In this document: in pieces, positions 12,811 through 25,500 of the stretch
Layout of the letters: every line of letters begins with the position of its first letter
Numbering within the stretch: the first letter of the stretch is position 1
Source: Platynereis dumerilii
Lineage: Eukaryota > Annelida > Polychaeta > Phyllodocida > Nereididae
Direction: 5' to 3'
DNA: 64,000 nucleotides
Assembly (NCBI GenBank): GCA_026936325.1
Contig: JAPTHN010000003.1
Span: 67,265,192-67,329,191 of the forward strand
Notes under the pieces: model-generated
What the model was told of the DNA's origin: nothing
The model's database searches: none
Seen by the model: only the letters and a program-made list of their open reading frames with translations
Translations under genes and position numbers: made by a program

Positions 12811-13565
12811 TTTTGTATGTTATCTTGATTCTTGATTAGACTTGTAGACTTGTTAGGTCTTACTATGCAGGTTGTAATCCCTCTGTTACTACTGATCCCA
12901 GCTGCTGCATATGTTTGTGTATTTTTTAGTTGGGGTATTTCACAGAGGCCTATTATAAATTTCACATACAATCCACAAGAATACTTGCAGGGTGTGTTGC
13001 AATACACCTGGAAAAAGAGTCAACTTGTTAAATCATGATAATACTAACATCATGAGTCATGAGACTCAACACCATCAGCTGTCTCAGATAACACAATATC
13101 ATGGCAATAGGCCTACATGTAACATGAACATTCAACATGGTCATGAGATCAAAGCTTCTACTCTGTCTTTTCACTCTTTTGCAGTTTTGGCCTAATTTCA
13201 GGCTCAATCAAGAAATTCCACTCACTCTTCTTGCTTCAGTTCTATTATTTCTAATATGCACTGACTGGCATAGGAAATAAACTTCACAAAGCAGTCACCA
13301 CTCTCTGCTCTGAATCAGTGTGGCCAATGACTTGAAATTACTTATATTCCACATTATTAAGAACAAATTAGATAAGGTTTCCCACCAGCAACTTACCAAA
13401 ACAAATCACTGTAGTTCTCTGACATTACACGAGGTGGCGCTTCTTTTTGGTTGAGTCATGCTGACACCTTGTGGATTTCTTCAGAAACATTGCATAAGTT
13501 GCAAATCATTTCTGTGTGTTATAAGCAGTTTTAGAGAGGATAAAGCAGTATATACCGGCAATGCC
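12811..13565. promoter_or_regulatory. Shared CNP / NFS1 intergenic promoter region
   Basis: The two genes start 755 bp apart on opposite strands, so both promoters must lie here unless there are distant 5' exons. A TGAGTCA (AP-1/MARE-like) site sits at 13452-13458. No TATA box is convincing. Confidence 0.5.
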
Positions 13566-16500
13566 ATGTTAAGACAAACTTTGAAAAGTTCAGCTTCCAT
13601 TGGAAGGGCAGTATTGGGGCAGTCAGTGCGAGACATCCACTTTAGTCGACCATGTAATGCAAGCATTTCAGCCATCAACCAATCTTCGCCCAGTGCAGGT
13701 GTGTATTGATCAACTAAAATGTCATTGGTACTCAATTTGGTTTAATGAGCAATTGATAAAGGTCATACTCCTTATACATGTAGAACAGGCAGTAAAAGTT
13801 AAGTCGGCTTCCCTCAACAAGCTCAATGCGGCGATTGACGCAGTTGGTGTGCAGCCAAAACGGCGATAAACCAGAACGGCTATTCGTATATTAACCATAA
13901 CGGCAATGATAAATTTGACTAGAAAACAAGAACGGCTATTCCACTATTTTTAGGTAGAAATAAGCTTGCAAACTTACTAATTTTACTTTAACATTATACA
14001 TTTTGTTATCCAGCATTGTTTCCGTTATCAAAAAGATCATTTAGTTATGTTTTTTGTTACGTTTTATCAAGTTTTACACATTTAGTTAATAGGTTTAGCT
14101 ACATTATAACATGTCAAATTAGACAACAAAAATGTTCCGTTATTTTGCTATAAAGTGACAAATATCATGGATGTGAACTTTTTGGTTACTTTGTAACAAA
14201 TATTAGAGGTTTTTTTGTTGAAAGATAGTTTCTAAGTTGACTTTTTAACTAAAATTGTCATCGCCGTTTTGGACTTCGATCATCGCCGTTTAGGCATTGT
14301 TTGTAAATATACGAATAGCCGTTCTGGTTTATCGCCGTTTTGACTGGCAGTCGACGCAGTTGGTAGTGCTCTCTGGCCTTTCAGTCGCGAAGTTGCGGGT
14401 TCGAATCCCGGCAGCGTGCTGCCCTTGCCGCGTCATCGACCTACCGTAGTTACCGTGGTACAGGAATCTTCACATCGATTTCGAACACATGTTTTTGCAC
14501 CACCACCGATTTAGATGACGAGGACTGTACATTTTTTGGACAGCTGTTACAATCATCATTCGCCTCATTGCTGTGTCCTCCGCCTGTCCATTAGCCTACC
14601 ACAGAACAGTGATACGGGACATATTTTTAAAGCCCCATTATTCATCTCGGCGGGGGCATGATCTCACAGATCAGATGAAGCTCTGTTTGCGAGTGGCCCT
14701 TTGGGATCTTCATACTTTTTGATTAACCCAAGTCATTGACAATAATTATTAACAGCAAATAATTTAGCCTGGGAGTTACGTAATTTTGTCTAGGTGCACG
14801 TCAATTTAACTGGATTAGTTCTTCTTAGAGCATGAACCACTAAGCTCCACTGAGTGATGTCAAAGCTGTGAACTAACAGCTTGCACCTTAATTGTCATTT
14901 TGAAGCTCATAAACTCATGTTTGATATTTTTGCTTTGTTTAGCTGCAAAAGAGGAAGATGGAGAAGAATTTCGACCTCTCTACTTGGACGCCCAGGCAAC
15001 TACACCCTTGGTACGTTAATAATAACAATTGAGATTTCTTTGTATGCACTGAAACATCTTTTAAAATTAAGAAATCTCCTGAGTGCACGAACTTGAACAT
15101 TTTTTTTTAAACTTTATTTTTTCCATTGCAGGATCCCAGAGTTTTGGATGCAATGCTTCCTTATAACATGAGTTACTATGGTAACCCACATTCCAGAACT
15201 CACGCTTATGGTTGGGAGAGTGAACAGGCAGTGGAAAAGGCCAGAGAGGTAAATATCCACACTTCTCGTGCCTAAGGCTACACAAAATTAATCTTTAGCT
15301 TCTCGGATCTTTTCAAAACCCTTTTTCTAAGGTCAGTCGGTAGGAAGGAAAAAAAAGGTGTAATCTAAATGTTTTTAAATGTCAATTAAAGAAAAAAGGT
15401 GAGTATCTCAATTTATTTTTTTCATAGCCAGAAAATCTGTTTGGTCAGTTGCTTTGAGAAACGAAAAATCAGTTATGACCGGCCTTATAAGTTAAACCTT
15501 TCAAATGGAGTGTCACAGAGCCTGGGTGCTATCATCCTATAAATGCATATGTTACCCCAATATTAATTTTCTGTGAAATTCACTCCCCACAAGGATTAGT
15601 TTGTGTTGCCACAATCAGTTCAAATTGACGTACAAGTAAAAATAATGTACTTATAAAAAGCGGTAATTTTTGTAAACGATGGTGATGGACATTTCCTACA
15701 AATTAGGATCGTCAACTGCATGAAAATACACAGTGCCCTCTTTATTCTCTAAATACCTGAAATTAATTTGTTATGTGAATTTAATGTGATTTATCTTTTT
15801 ACAGCAAGTTGCAGATTTGGTTGGTGCCGATCCCCGAGAGATAGTTTTCACAAGTGGAGCAACAGAATCCAACAATATTGCCGTAAAGGGAGTCGGACGT
15901 TTCTACAAAAGGACAAAGAAACACGTCATCACAACTCAAATTGTGAGTGTCACAAGTTTGTCTTTTAGATTCACAACTATAAAATAGAGAGGTTTTGCTG
16001 CACGTTTCCGTGTGACGTGTACGTGGGAGTTACCATGACACCAATGTAATAAGATAGCACTTGTACACGTATACGTCACACGTGAACGTGTAGCAAAACC
16101 TCTCTAATGTGTGGGATAGATTGAGTATTATTTATTCATGTGGATTGTGAAAGTTTGCGTGTACAGGAAATTTGAAGACTGTGCAAAATTTTATTTTAAT
16201 GATCATAAATATTATGATCATTGTGTTGTTAGTGATGTAATGACACTGATGCTGTGAACTCTTTATTTCATGCCATTTTGGTCAAGAATGAAACATTAAA
16301 ATTTCACAGCACATTTCAACATGACTTTCATTGTTAACCGACCTGTTAAAGTCGTAGAGGATCGAGAGTAGGCTTAAACAGCTCGTCTCTTCCTTCCGAT
16401 TCTTTTGGAAGAAAAAATTTTGCATTTTGTAATCCAATAATAATTTTGCTTGCAGGAGCATAAGTGTGTACTAGACTCATGCAGAGCGTTGGAAGGCGAA

Positions 16501-19500
16501 GGGTTCGATGTGACTTACTTGCCAGTTAGGAAAGATGGAGTTATTGACTTGGAGGTAAGTTGTAATGCCAGAAATTTGGAGTAAGTTGTAATGCCAGCAA
16601 TTTCGAGTACTTAAGAGCGATTATCTGAGAAAATCAACCCGCGACCGGAATGTGGTACGTCACAGAATCGTTTTATATTTTGTGGGATGGAAGTACTATG
16701 GCATGAGACTTCAGAAAAATTTTTTTGGTCCGGTCAGATTATTGGTTGCCATGGTAACCATGGCTTCATTATTTTGGACCAAATCAGCAAATTTGCAAAA
16801 AATGAAAAGTCAAAATTACGCATTTTTAGCTCATATTTCCGCCTTAAAAGTGGTAATATATCGCAGCACTACCCATTTTGTCTGGAATAGTCACTCTTGA
16901 ACTGAGTAATGGTATTGTATTTTTAAATCTGGGGTCAATGGGGTCTGTGTAATTACGGCCTAAAAAAGGTATCTTCGAGGCTAAGGAGAATTAAAAAAAT
17001 TACCCATATTTATGGGCCTCATATCTTCTATGGAGGTACTAGTTGAGCAAAACCAAGCAGACACATGATGAAACTGACCTTTCCTCTACAAGAATCAATA
17101 ATAAAATCACGGTGGAACCATAGATTGAGCTTACGAACAAAGGTGGCGCCACCTATGTTTTTGGATATTTTGAGATTTGGCAAAAAAGGCTTTCGATTAA
17201 GTGGTGCCACATATACAATTATTGTTTCAGAAATCTCAGATTTATTTTTGGTACATTTCAATTATAAGTCTAACATGGCAGGCCATCACTGTTGCCATGG
17301 CAACATTGTAAAGTCAGTAGCAGCGCCCCCAAGTGAGCATGTTTGCCAATTTCCTCAAAAACGCCACTTTTTCATGAAAATAGGCAAGTTTGAAGCCACT
17401 GGTACCTGGGTAATGGTAATATATGGCTATATTATATATTGTACCTGGACTGGTCACTCTTTAACTATGAATTGGTATTGTATTTTGAAATCTTGGATTA
17501 ATAGGGTCTGTGTAGGAACGGCCCAAGAAATCTATGATCGAAGCTAAGAAAATTGAATAAAATTTCACATTTTTAGAGCTTTTTAGGGGCTCATATCTTC
17601 TATGGAGGTATTAGCTGGTGGAAACAAAAGGTACAAACTATGAAACTGACCTTTCCTCTAAATGAATCAATAATAAAATCACGGTGGAACCATATATTTA
17701 GCTTACAAATGAAGGTGGCGCCATCTATGTTTTAAGATTTTACGAAAAACGCTTACAATAAAGTCATGCCACATATACAATTATTGTGTCAGAAATCTCA
17801 GATTTCTATTTTGGTACATTTGATTTGTTACTCAAATATGGTAGGCCAGCATTGTTGCCATGGCGGCATTGGTATGCCAGCAGCAGCGCCCCCAAGTGAG
17901 CATGTTGCCAGTTTCCTCAAGAACGCCACTTTTTCATGAAAATAGGCAATTTCTAAGCCACTGGTACCTGGGAAATGGTAATATAAGGCTAAGTTATACA
18001 TCGTGCCTGGACTGGTCACTCTTTAACTATGTATTGGTACTGTATTTTGAAATCTTGGATTAATGGGGTCTGTGTTAGAAAGGCCCAAAAAATCTATGTT
18101 TGAGGCCAAGAAAATTGCACAACATATCACATTTCTAGAGCTTTTTGGGCGCTCATATCTTCTATGGAGGTATTAGCTGGTGAAAACAAAGGTACACATT
18201 ATGAAACTGACTTTCCTCTTAATGATTCGATAATAAAATCACGGTGGAACCATATATTTAGCTTACAAACGAAGGTGGCGCCATCTAGGTTTTTGCATAT
18301 TTTGAGATTTCGCCAAAAAAGGCTTTCAGTGAAGTTGTGCCGCATATATAATTATTGTGCCTGATATCTGCAGTTTTTTTCGGGTACATTTCATTTTTTG
18401 TCCTAACATATATATAGCAGGTCATCATCATTGTCATGACTGCATTACTAAGTCAGCAGCAGCGTCCCCATGTGACCATGTCTGCCAATTTCCTCAAAAA
18501 TGCCATTTTACATGAAAGGATAAAGATTGCTTGAGTCGAACATTTGGAGGTATCACTTTGATTCGGACACTTTGCCCGATCCATTAGCCAAGAGATTGCC
18601 ATCCAAGTACTGTATTAAGTGCAAGTATTTTGTTCATGACTTCCTTTGTGATCAAAATCATCAGCACTGATATTATCTTAGCATAATCATAGTGTGTTTT
18701 TCATATCCTTAAATTTAAGTTCAAATGAGCAGTTGTGTCGAAATCGTATGCTGAACATCGTTAGACAACACAATTTTCTGAGTTCTAATTGTTCAATAAT
18801 TTTCAAATCTGTCACAGACCTCACTGCTGGTCTTACAATGCATATTGGTAACTTTTGTGAAATATAGTTCACATTTCGCCATATAGCAATAATTCTAGTG
18901 AGTTCTTTTTGAAACTTCAGTTCACTCATTGCTCTTCAATAGAAAACTCACCAATGAAAATATTGGTTTTGTTGCATATTGAATTGAATTATTCTTATGA
19001 AATTTTAACATAATCGGTACAAGACTTCCAAAAGCTCTCCATTGAATGTTTTTGGAAAAAAATATTAAGGATTAAGCAGATTTTGATGAAGGTGCATTTT
19101 GATACTACAAGAGGATGTACGGTTTTAAGCCATTTTGCAATGTTGCGTTTTTAATGGTGCTCAGTGTAAGTCAGAAAAAGTTGTATTTCAGTCAAATTGA
19201 AGGATCTTTCACAGGCCTGTGGTGATGATTTGACTTGAATTTGTGTAGCACTTAGTTGGGACTGAGGTCAATCTACCTCTTGCTCTAACATGGACTTTTT
19301 CAAATAAAAAGTTCTTAAACAGCAGCAGATCCAATGTCTTTTTAAAAGAAAGAGCTGTCCGACGCAAGCATACCCTTAGCCTCTTATGATTCGTATCTGT
19401 AACCTCCATATTGTCTGTTTGTTTTGAAAATGCTCAATTTTCTACTGATTCGAGTCAGAGAAAATGTTTTTAAAATTTGATGTGCTGGTTGATTTCTACA

Positions 19501-22500
19501 ATATACTTTTCAGACACCAGGAATCTTACCCAGTGGAAATCAGGCCTCATAAAGAATGCTTTGGCCAAATTTCATAAAATTCTTATCTATTTGAAATTTT
19601 GTGTGAAGTGTGAGATTCAACTTTAAGAATACCTAAAATTAGAAGAGCAAATAACATATTGATATGAGGTAACAGGTCTAAATATAAATTAAATTGAAAA
19701 TATTGTTGGAAAGAAACAGTTTTCATTAAAAATTTAAATTTCTTGTTATATTTGTTGGTGAGAACCAGTGTCGGGTGAATGCACAGTAAGCGCCTCAATA
19801 TTTGGCCCCTATGACCTTAGAATTATTTTCATCAGAAGTGCAAGTGTAGTACATCAATTTGAACCTAATAATGTATAGAATACAGAATTATGTTTGTATA
19901 ATAAATCAAGATAGGTATTTGCTGGGCTGCTATGAACTACATTATGAAAGTTCCACGAAAATCTAGGTTTTTCTGCTGAAATGGACCATTGGCTTTTCGA
20001 CAGTTTTCGCTGATGCGATATGAAGAGTTTGCATGAATTGTGACAAATTCAACTTTTGAGCCTTGTCAGCATTCACTAAAATAATACAAATTTGTCACTA
20101 AATATGGTATCCCTGCTTTATTCGTGACATACCAGACCTCCAAACATCAGTCCCCAGACTAATTTGAACACTTTTGTGGACGTAATGGACGGACATTGAC
20201 ACTTTTTAGCCTGGTGTCCAGTGCATAAGTTAAATTCATTGTGGTTCTAAATTTTTTAGTTGCATACATAGGTAGAGAGAGATAGACATGCATTTCCATC
20301 TCAGTTGATGTGTTAGCTGGCCTTTAATTCATTTAAATTACCAAAAAATCAGTTGTGGATGTAATGGACGGACATCGATTTTAGCCATTAAAGCTTCTTG
20401 TATCTAATAATCATCAGTGGCCATTGCAACTTTTGTGCTGAAATTCATTAAACCAATATCATATTTAGGCAAAAGCACCAAATTCGGCCAATTATTACAT
20501 AAAAATACCCTTCAGCCAGCCTTTTGAACCCCTGACTGTAAATTTGCAAAAATATGGTTACAAGCAGATCTTTCCTTTGGACGTCATGACTGCCATAATC
20601 ATCATGTTGAAAAGTCAGCCAGTGGTCCCTACAGAAGGCCAAGGAGGTACAGTAAACAGATAATGTCAACGGCAGAATGTGAACTAAATATTAGGCTACA
20701 GCATTGCTGCAATAGACAGTGCTTCAGAAAAAGGGCCACTGGTTACATGCTAAAATTGGCAAATTATACCCATTTTAAAGGTCTGCCCAGAGCATGGTTT
20801 TAATTGTATGCTCATGATAAATGCCTAAATTTCTCATATTTACTTGTTGATCAAGCTTAAATAATGCACTGTTTCTTCTTTATGTCAGAAATTGGTTTCT
20901 AGGACCCTAAATTTACTTTTATCTAATCAAAACACAATTGAGGCCTTTACTGTGCTTTCACCCTGTCTCGAATTGGGCCATTTTCAAGAAAAAAAGGCAT
21001 TTTTGAGGAAATTTGTCTTGGGGGTACGGTTGACAAGCAACAGTGATAGACTGCCATGTTAGGGCAACAAATGAAATGGTACATATCATGTACCAGAAAA
21101 TAATCTGAGATTTCTGACACAGTAATTGTATATGTGGCACCACTTTATTGCAAGCCTTTATTGCAAGATCTCAAAATGTGCAAAACATAGGTGGCGCCAC
21201 CTTTTTTCATAAGCTCAAACTATGGTCCACCATGATTTTATTGTTGATTAATGTAGAGGAAAGGTCAGTTTTATCATGTGTACCCCAAATTTCCCCTTGC
21301 ACACCAATAGAAATATGAGGCTTAAAACATGTGCAATTTCATTCCCGTTTTTTAGCCTCAAACGCAGATTTCTTTGGCCCTTCTGACACAGAGCCCATTA
21401 ATCCAAGAGTTCAGAATACAACACAAATACACTTGTTAAAGAATGACCAGTCCAGGCACAGTACTAGATATAGCCATATATTACCATTTACCAGGTACCA
21501 GTGGCTTCAAACTTGCCTATTTTCATGAAAAAGTGGCATCTTGAGTTTTCTAAAACAAAAATTGTATATATGGCATTACTTCATTGAAGGCCTTTATCGG
21601 AAAATCTCAAAATATGCAACAACATGAATGGTGCCACCTTCATTTGCAAGCTCAATATATGGTTTCACCATGATTTTATTATTGATTCATTTAGAGGAAA
21701 GGTCTGTTTCATAATGTTTACCTTTTGTTTCCACCAGCTAATACCTCTAGAGCTCTAAAAAGGTGATATTTTGTGCGATTTTCCTGGCCTCAAACATAGA
21801 TTTCTTGGGCCTTTCTAACACAGACCCCATTAATCCAAGATTTCAAAATACAATACCAATACATAGTTAAAGAGTGACTAGTCCAGGCACAATGTATAAT
21901 TTAGCCATATATTACCATTTCCCAGGTACCAGTGGCTTAGAAATTGCCCATTTTCATGAAAAAGTGGCGTTTTTGAGGAAACTGGCAATATGCTCACTTG
22001 GGGGCGCTGCTGCTGGCATACCAATGCCGCCATAGCAACAATGCTGGCCTACCATATTTGAGTAACAAATCAAATGTACCAAAAAAGAAATCTGAGATTT
22101 CTGACACAATAATTGTATATGTCGCATGACTTTATTGTAAGCGTTTTTCGTAAAATCTTAAAACATGCAAAAACATAGATGGCGCCACCTTCATTTGTAA
22201 GCTAAATATATGGTTCCACCGTGATTTTATTATTGATTCATTTAGAGGAAAGGTCAGTTTCATAGTTTGTACCTTTTGTTTCCACCAGCTAATACCTCCA
22301 TAGAAGATATGAGCCCCTAAAAAGCTCTAAAAATGTGAAATTTTATTCAATTTTCTTAGCTTCAATCATAGATTTCTTGGGCCCTTCCTACACAGACCCT
22401 ATTAATCCAAAATTTCAAAATACAATATCAATTCATAGTTAAAGAGTGACCAGTCCAGGTACAATGTATAATATAGCCATATATTACCATTACCCAGGTA

Positions 22501-25500
22501 CCAGTGGCTTCAAACTTCCCTATTTTCATGAAAAAGTGGCGTTTTTGAGGAAATTGGCAAACATGCTCACTTGGGGGCGCTGCTACTGACTTTACAATGT
22601 TGCCATGGCAACAGTGATGGCCTGCCATGTTAGACTTATAATTGAAATGTACCAAAAATAAATCTGAGATTTCTGAAACAATAATTGTATATGTGGCACC
22701 ACTTAATCAAAAGCCTTTTTTGCCAAATCTCAAAATATCCAAAAACATAGGTGGCGCCACCTTTGTTCGTAAGCTCAATCTATGGTTCCACCGTGATTTT
22801 ATTATTGATTCTTGTAGAGGAAAGGTCAGTTTCATCATGTGTATGCTTTGTTTTGCTCAACTAGTACCTCCATAGAAGATATGAGGCCCTTAAATATGGG
22901 AAATTTTTTTAATTCTCCTTAGCCTCGAAGATACCTTTTTTAGGCCGTAATTACACAGACCCCATTGACCCCAGATTTAAAAATACAATGCCATTACTCA
23001 GTTTAAGAGTGACTATTCCAGACAAAATGAGTAGTGCAGCGATATATTACCACATTTCAGGTGGAAATATGAGCTAAATATGCATAATTTTGACTTTTCG
23101 TTTTTGCCAATTTACCTCATTTGGCCCTAAATAATGGAGCCATGGTTACCATGGCAACCAATAATCTGACAGGTCCAAAATTTTTCTCGAGAACTCCTAT
23201 CCCATAATACTTCAATCCTACAAAGTATGAAACGATTCCGTGACGGGGCACATTCCAAATTTTCTGGAAATCGGTTGATTTTCTCAGATAATTGCTCTTA
23301 AGTTCTACAGCCAGCAATTTGGAGTAGGTCTAGGTTAGTTGTAATGCCAACAATTGGAGTAGGCTTAAGTTGTATTGTAATACCAGCAATTTGGAGTAAG
23401 TTCTAAAACCAGCGCTATGCAGTAAGTTTTAATGCCAGCGCTGTGGAGTAAGTTTTAATGCCAGCGCTGTGGAGTAAATTGTAATGCCAGCGCTTTGGAG
23501 TAAGTTGTTGGCTTCGGGGGTCAGACCAACGAGTGATACTTCAGAGTATGATTTGAACTTCTGATCGATGCTTGCTACTGGCCAAAAGCTGACTCCATCA
23601 AATTTTGTTATTCAACTCATTTGACATTTGGCCTGCTCTTGAAATAATTTACCAAACTGATACTTGAACACAGTGTACATTTGCTATCCAATTACCAATA
23701 TTAACCTTCATTAACACAAGTCAGATAATATAATCTTACCATAAAGTACTAAATAACATGAATGATCATGTGGTATTGACTCGATTTTTATTTCAGAATT
23801 TGGAGAAAGCCTTCAGAGATGACACATCATTAGTGAGCATAATGACTGTCAACAATGAAATTGGGTGCACCCAGCCTGTCAAAGAAATTGGTAATTAATC
23901 TGGAATTTTCCGTTACTTATATACCATTTATATGTCTCTAATCCCTATTGAAAGCTCACTATCTAATTTTAAACACACCCGAAGTGCTAGAAAAATTGTG
24001 AATGTCCAGGCAATTAAAAAATAATGTGCAAATTTTCCATAGTCGGAATCGACATTTCTCAAAAGAAAGATGACAATGCATTCACAAAAATTACAAGCTG
24101 TTTTCAAAAATTCTGTACCAACTTCTAAAATTTCCATTGAGATTTCAAATATCCAGGCAATGACATGCCCTTATTCCGTACTTATTCCAGCCATGTGGCA
24201 TCACCTGCTGCTGGAGGTCAAATAACTTAAATTCGCCTGAATACAACTTAATTTTATATCGCAACTTTTTATCAAACTAACACAAAAACTGTAAAGCATT
24301 TTTATTTGACTTTTCAGGAGAAATGTGCAGATCTCGCAAGGTGTTCTTCCACACGGACGCAGCTCAGTCGGTTGGTAAAATGCCCATGAATGTGAATGAC
24401 ATGAAGATTGACCTCATGTCCATCAGTGGCCACAAGCTGTATGGTCCTAAAGGTAAATGCCATACTTTTCATTAATACCACACTTTCTATGGTTGTTTAT
24501 TGCAATTTAATTGAGTTAGCATAGGTTTTATACCTGCAGTCCTCCTAAAATTTTTGGAGAAGCAATTGCTTGGGGAGTTTCGGACAGACATCTTAGTAAA
24601 TATAGATGTTCGGGGCAGTTTACTCATTAATTTCTTGATGGTGACTGGCTATCTTACAAAGCCCCCCCCCCTCCCAAAAAAAATTATTCCTCCAGAGCTG
24701 CTTGCAGCTCGGAGGACTGCATGGCAGTGCTAGCTGATCCGTCAGCCTTCATTTCCTGCTTTCGGTAAACATGACATATTATACAGTTATCGCACAGTAC
24801 CGAGTGCAATATCAGTTTTTATGTCACCGAGGTGCCATAAAAACTGATATTGCACGAGGTACTGTGCAATAACTGTTATATCATATGTTTTTTTGTGGTA
24901 ATGGCAAAGAAATGGCAGTAATTCTGATGTCTAACCTTTGTTTGTGTTTCTTTTGACTCACATATTTAAAATGTATCTCGTCATAAATCAATAAGTATTC
25001 ATTGGAAATTTTTTTTTTCACATTTTTGGATTCCAAAAATTATATACTTGATGATGGGTTTTGTTAATTATTTTTTTCTGAAACTTTGTGTATTGATAAC
25101 ATGAAGCGTGCGTGCGTTTAGTTCTCCATTTTATTCCAGAATGACGTCACGTCTAATCATTCGGATGACGTCACAACAACAATGAAAAATCATTACGTCA
25201 CGAGGTGATCATTGCAAGGTTAAATTGAGCATATCAACACATCTTCCCTTTTAAGAGAGAATAAAGTATTTTACAGTAATTACACATTAAATTCAAAATT
25301 TAATAATTACTTCAATCATATCTGGAGAATCTAAATTCAACTTACTTAACGTCTGACTAAGAAACCTTTGAACAGATCATCAAACTCCTGTTATCACAAC
25401 TTATTATTATAATTGCATAAAAAACAGCAATTTAACTATTAAATCAACTGCACTGGTTCACAACACCACCAGTGAGCAAAATGCTTAACATTCTTCAATT

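Larger units (their letters stand above)
16615..23297. mobile_element. 6.7-kb foldback-type DNA element with long inverted arms
   Basis: The left end 'gagcgattatctgagaaaat' and right end 'attttctcagataattgctc' are inverted repeats, both bordered by TTAA. The match continues inward for about 1.9-2.3 kb. Each arm is built from about 563-bp subrepeats: left units begin near 17022, 17588 and 18149, and the mirrored right ones lie near 21746, 22303 and 22866. The centre (about 18520-20940) is AT-rich with no transposase or other recognisable frame. The 160-codon frame inside the left arm is repeat sequence and is mirrored on the right. This structure is known for non-autonomous foldback elements. 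TTAA is palindromic, so target duplication and terminus cannot be told apart. It sits in NFS1 intron 5. Confidence 0.85.

Noticed and set aside
13458-13565. Upstream in-frame ATG of NFS1
   Set aside because: Starting at 13566 puts a typical mitochondrial presequence at the N-terminus and matches the family length. The upstream 36 codons look like 5' UTR.
17065-17547. 160-codon open frame inside the NFS1 intron 5 element
   Set aside because: It lies in a foldback subrepeat, a shorter mirrored frame appears in the other arm, and the protein has no recognisable domain. It is a chance frame in repeat DNA.
18520-20940. Centre of the foldback element as a possible transposase
   Set aside because: All frames are short and no catalytic motif or zinc-finger pattern is visible.
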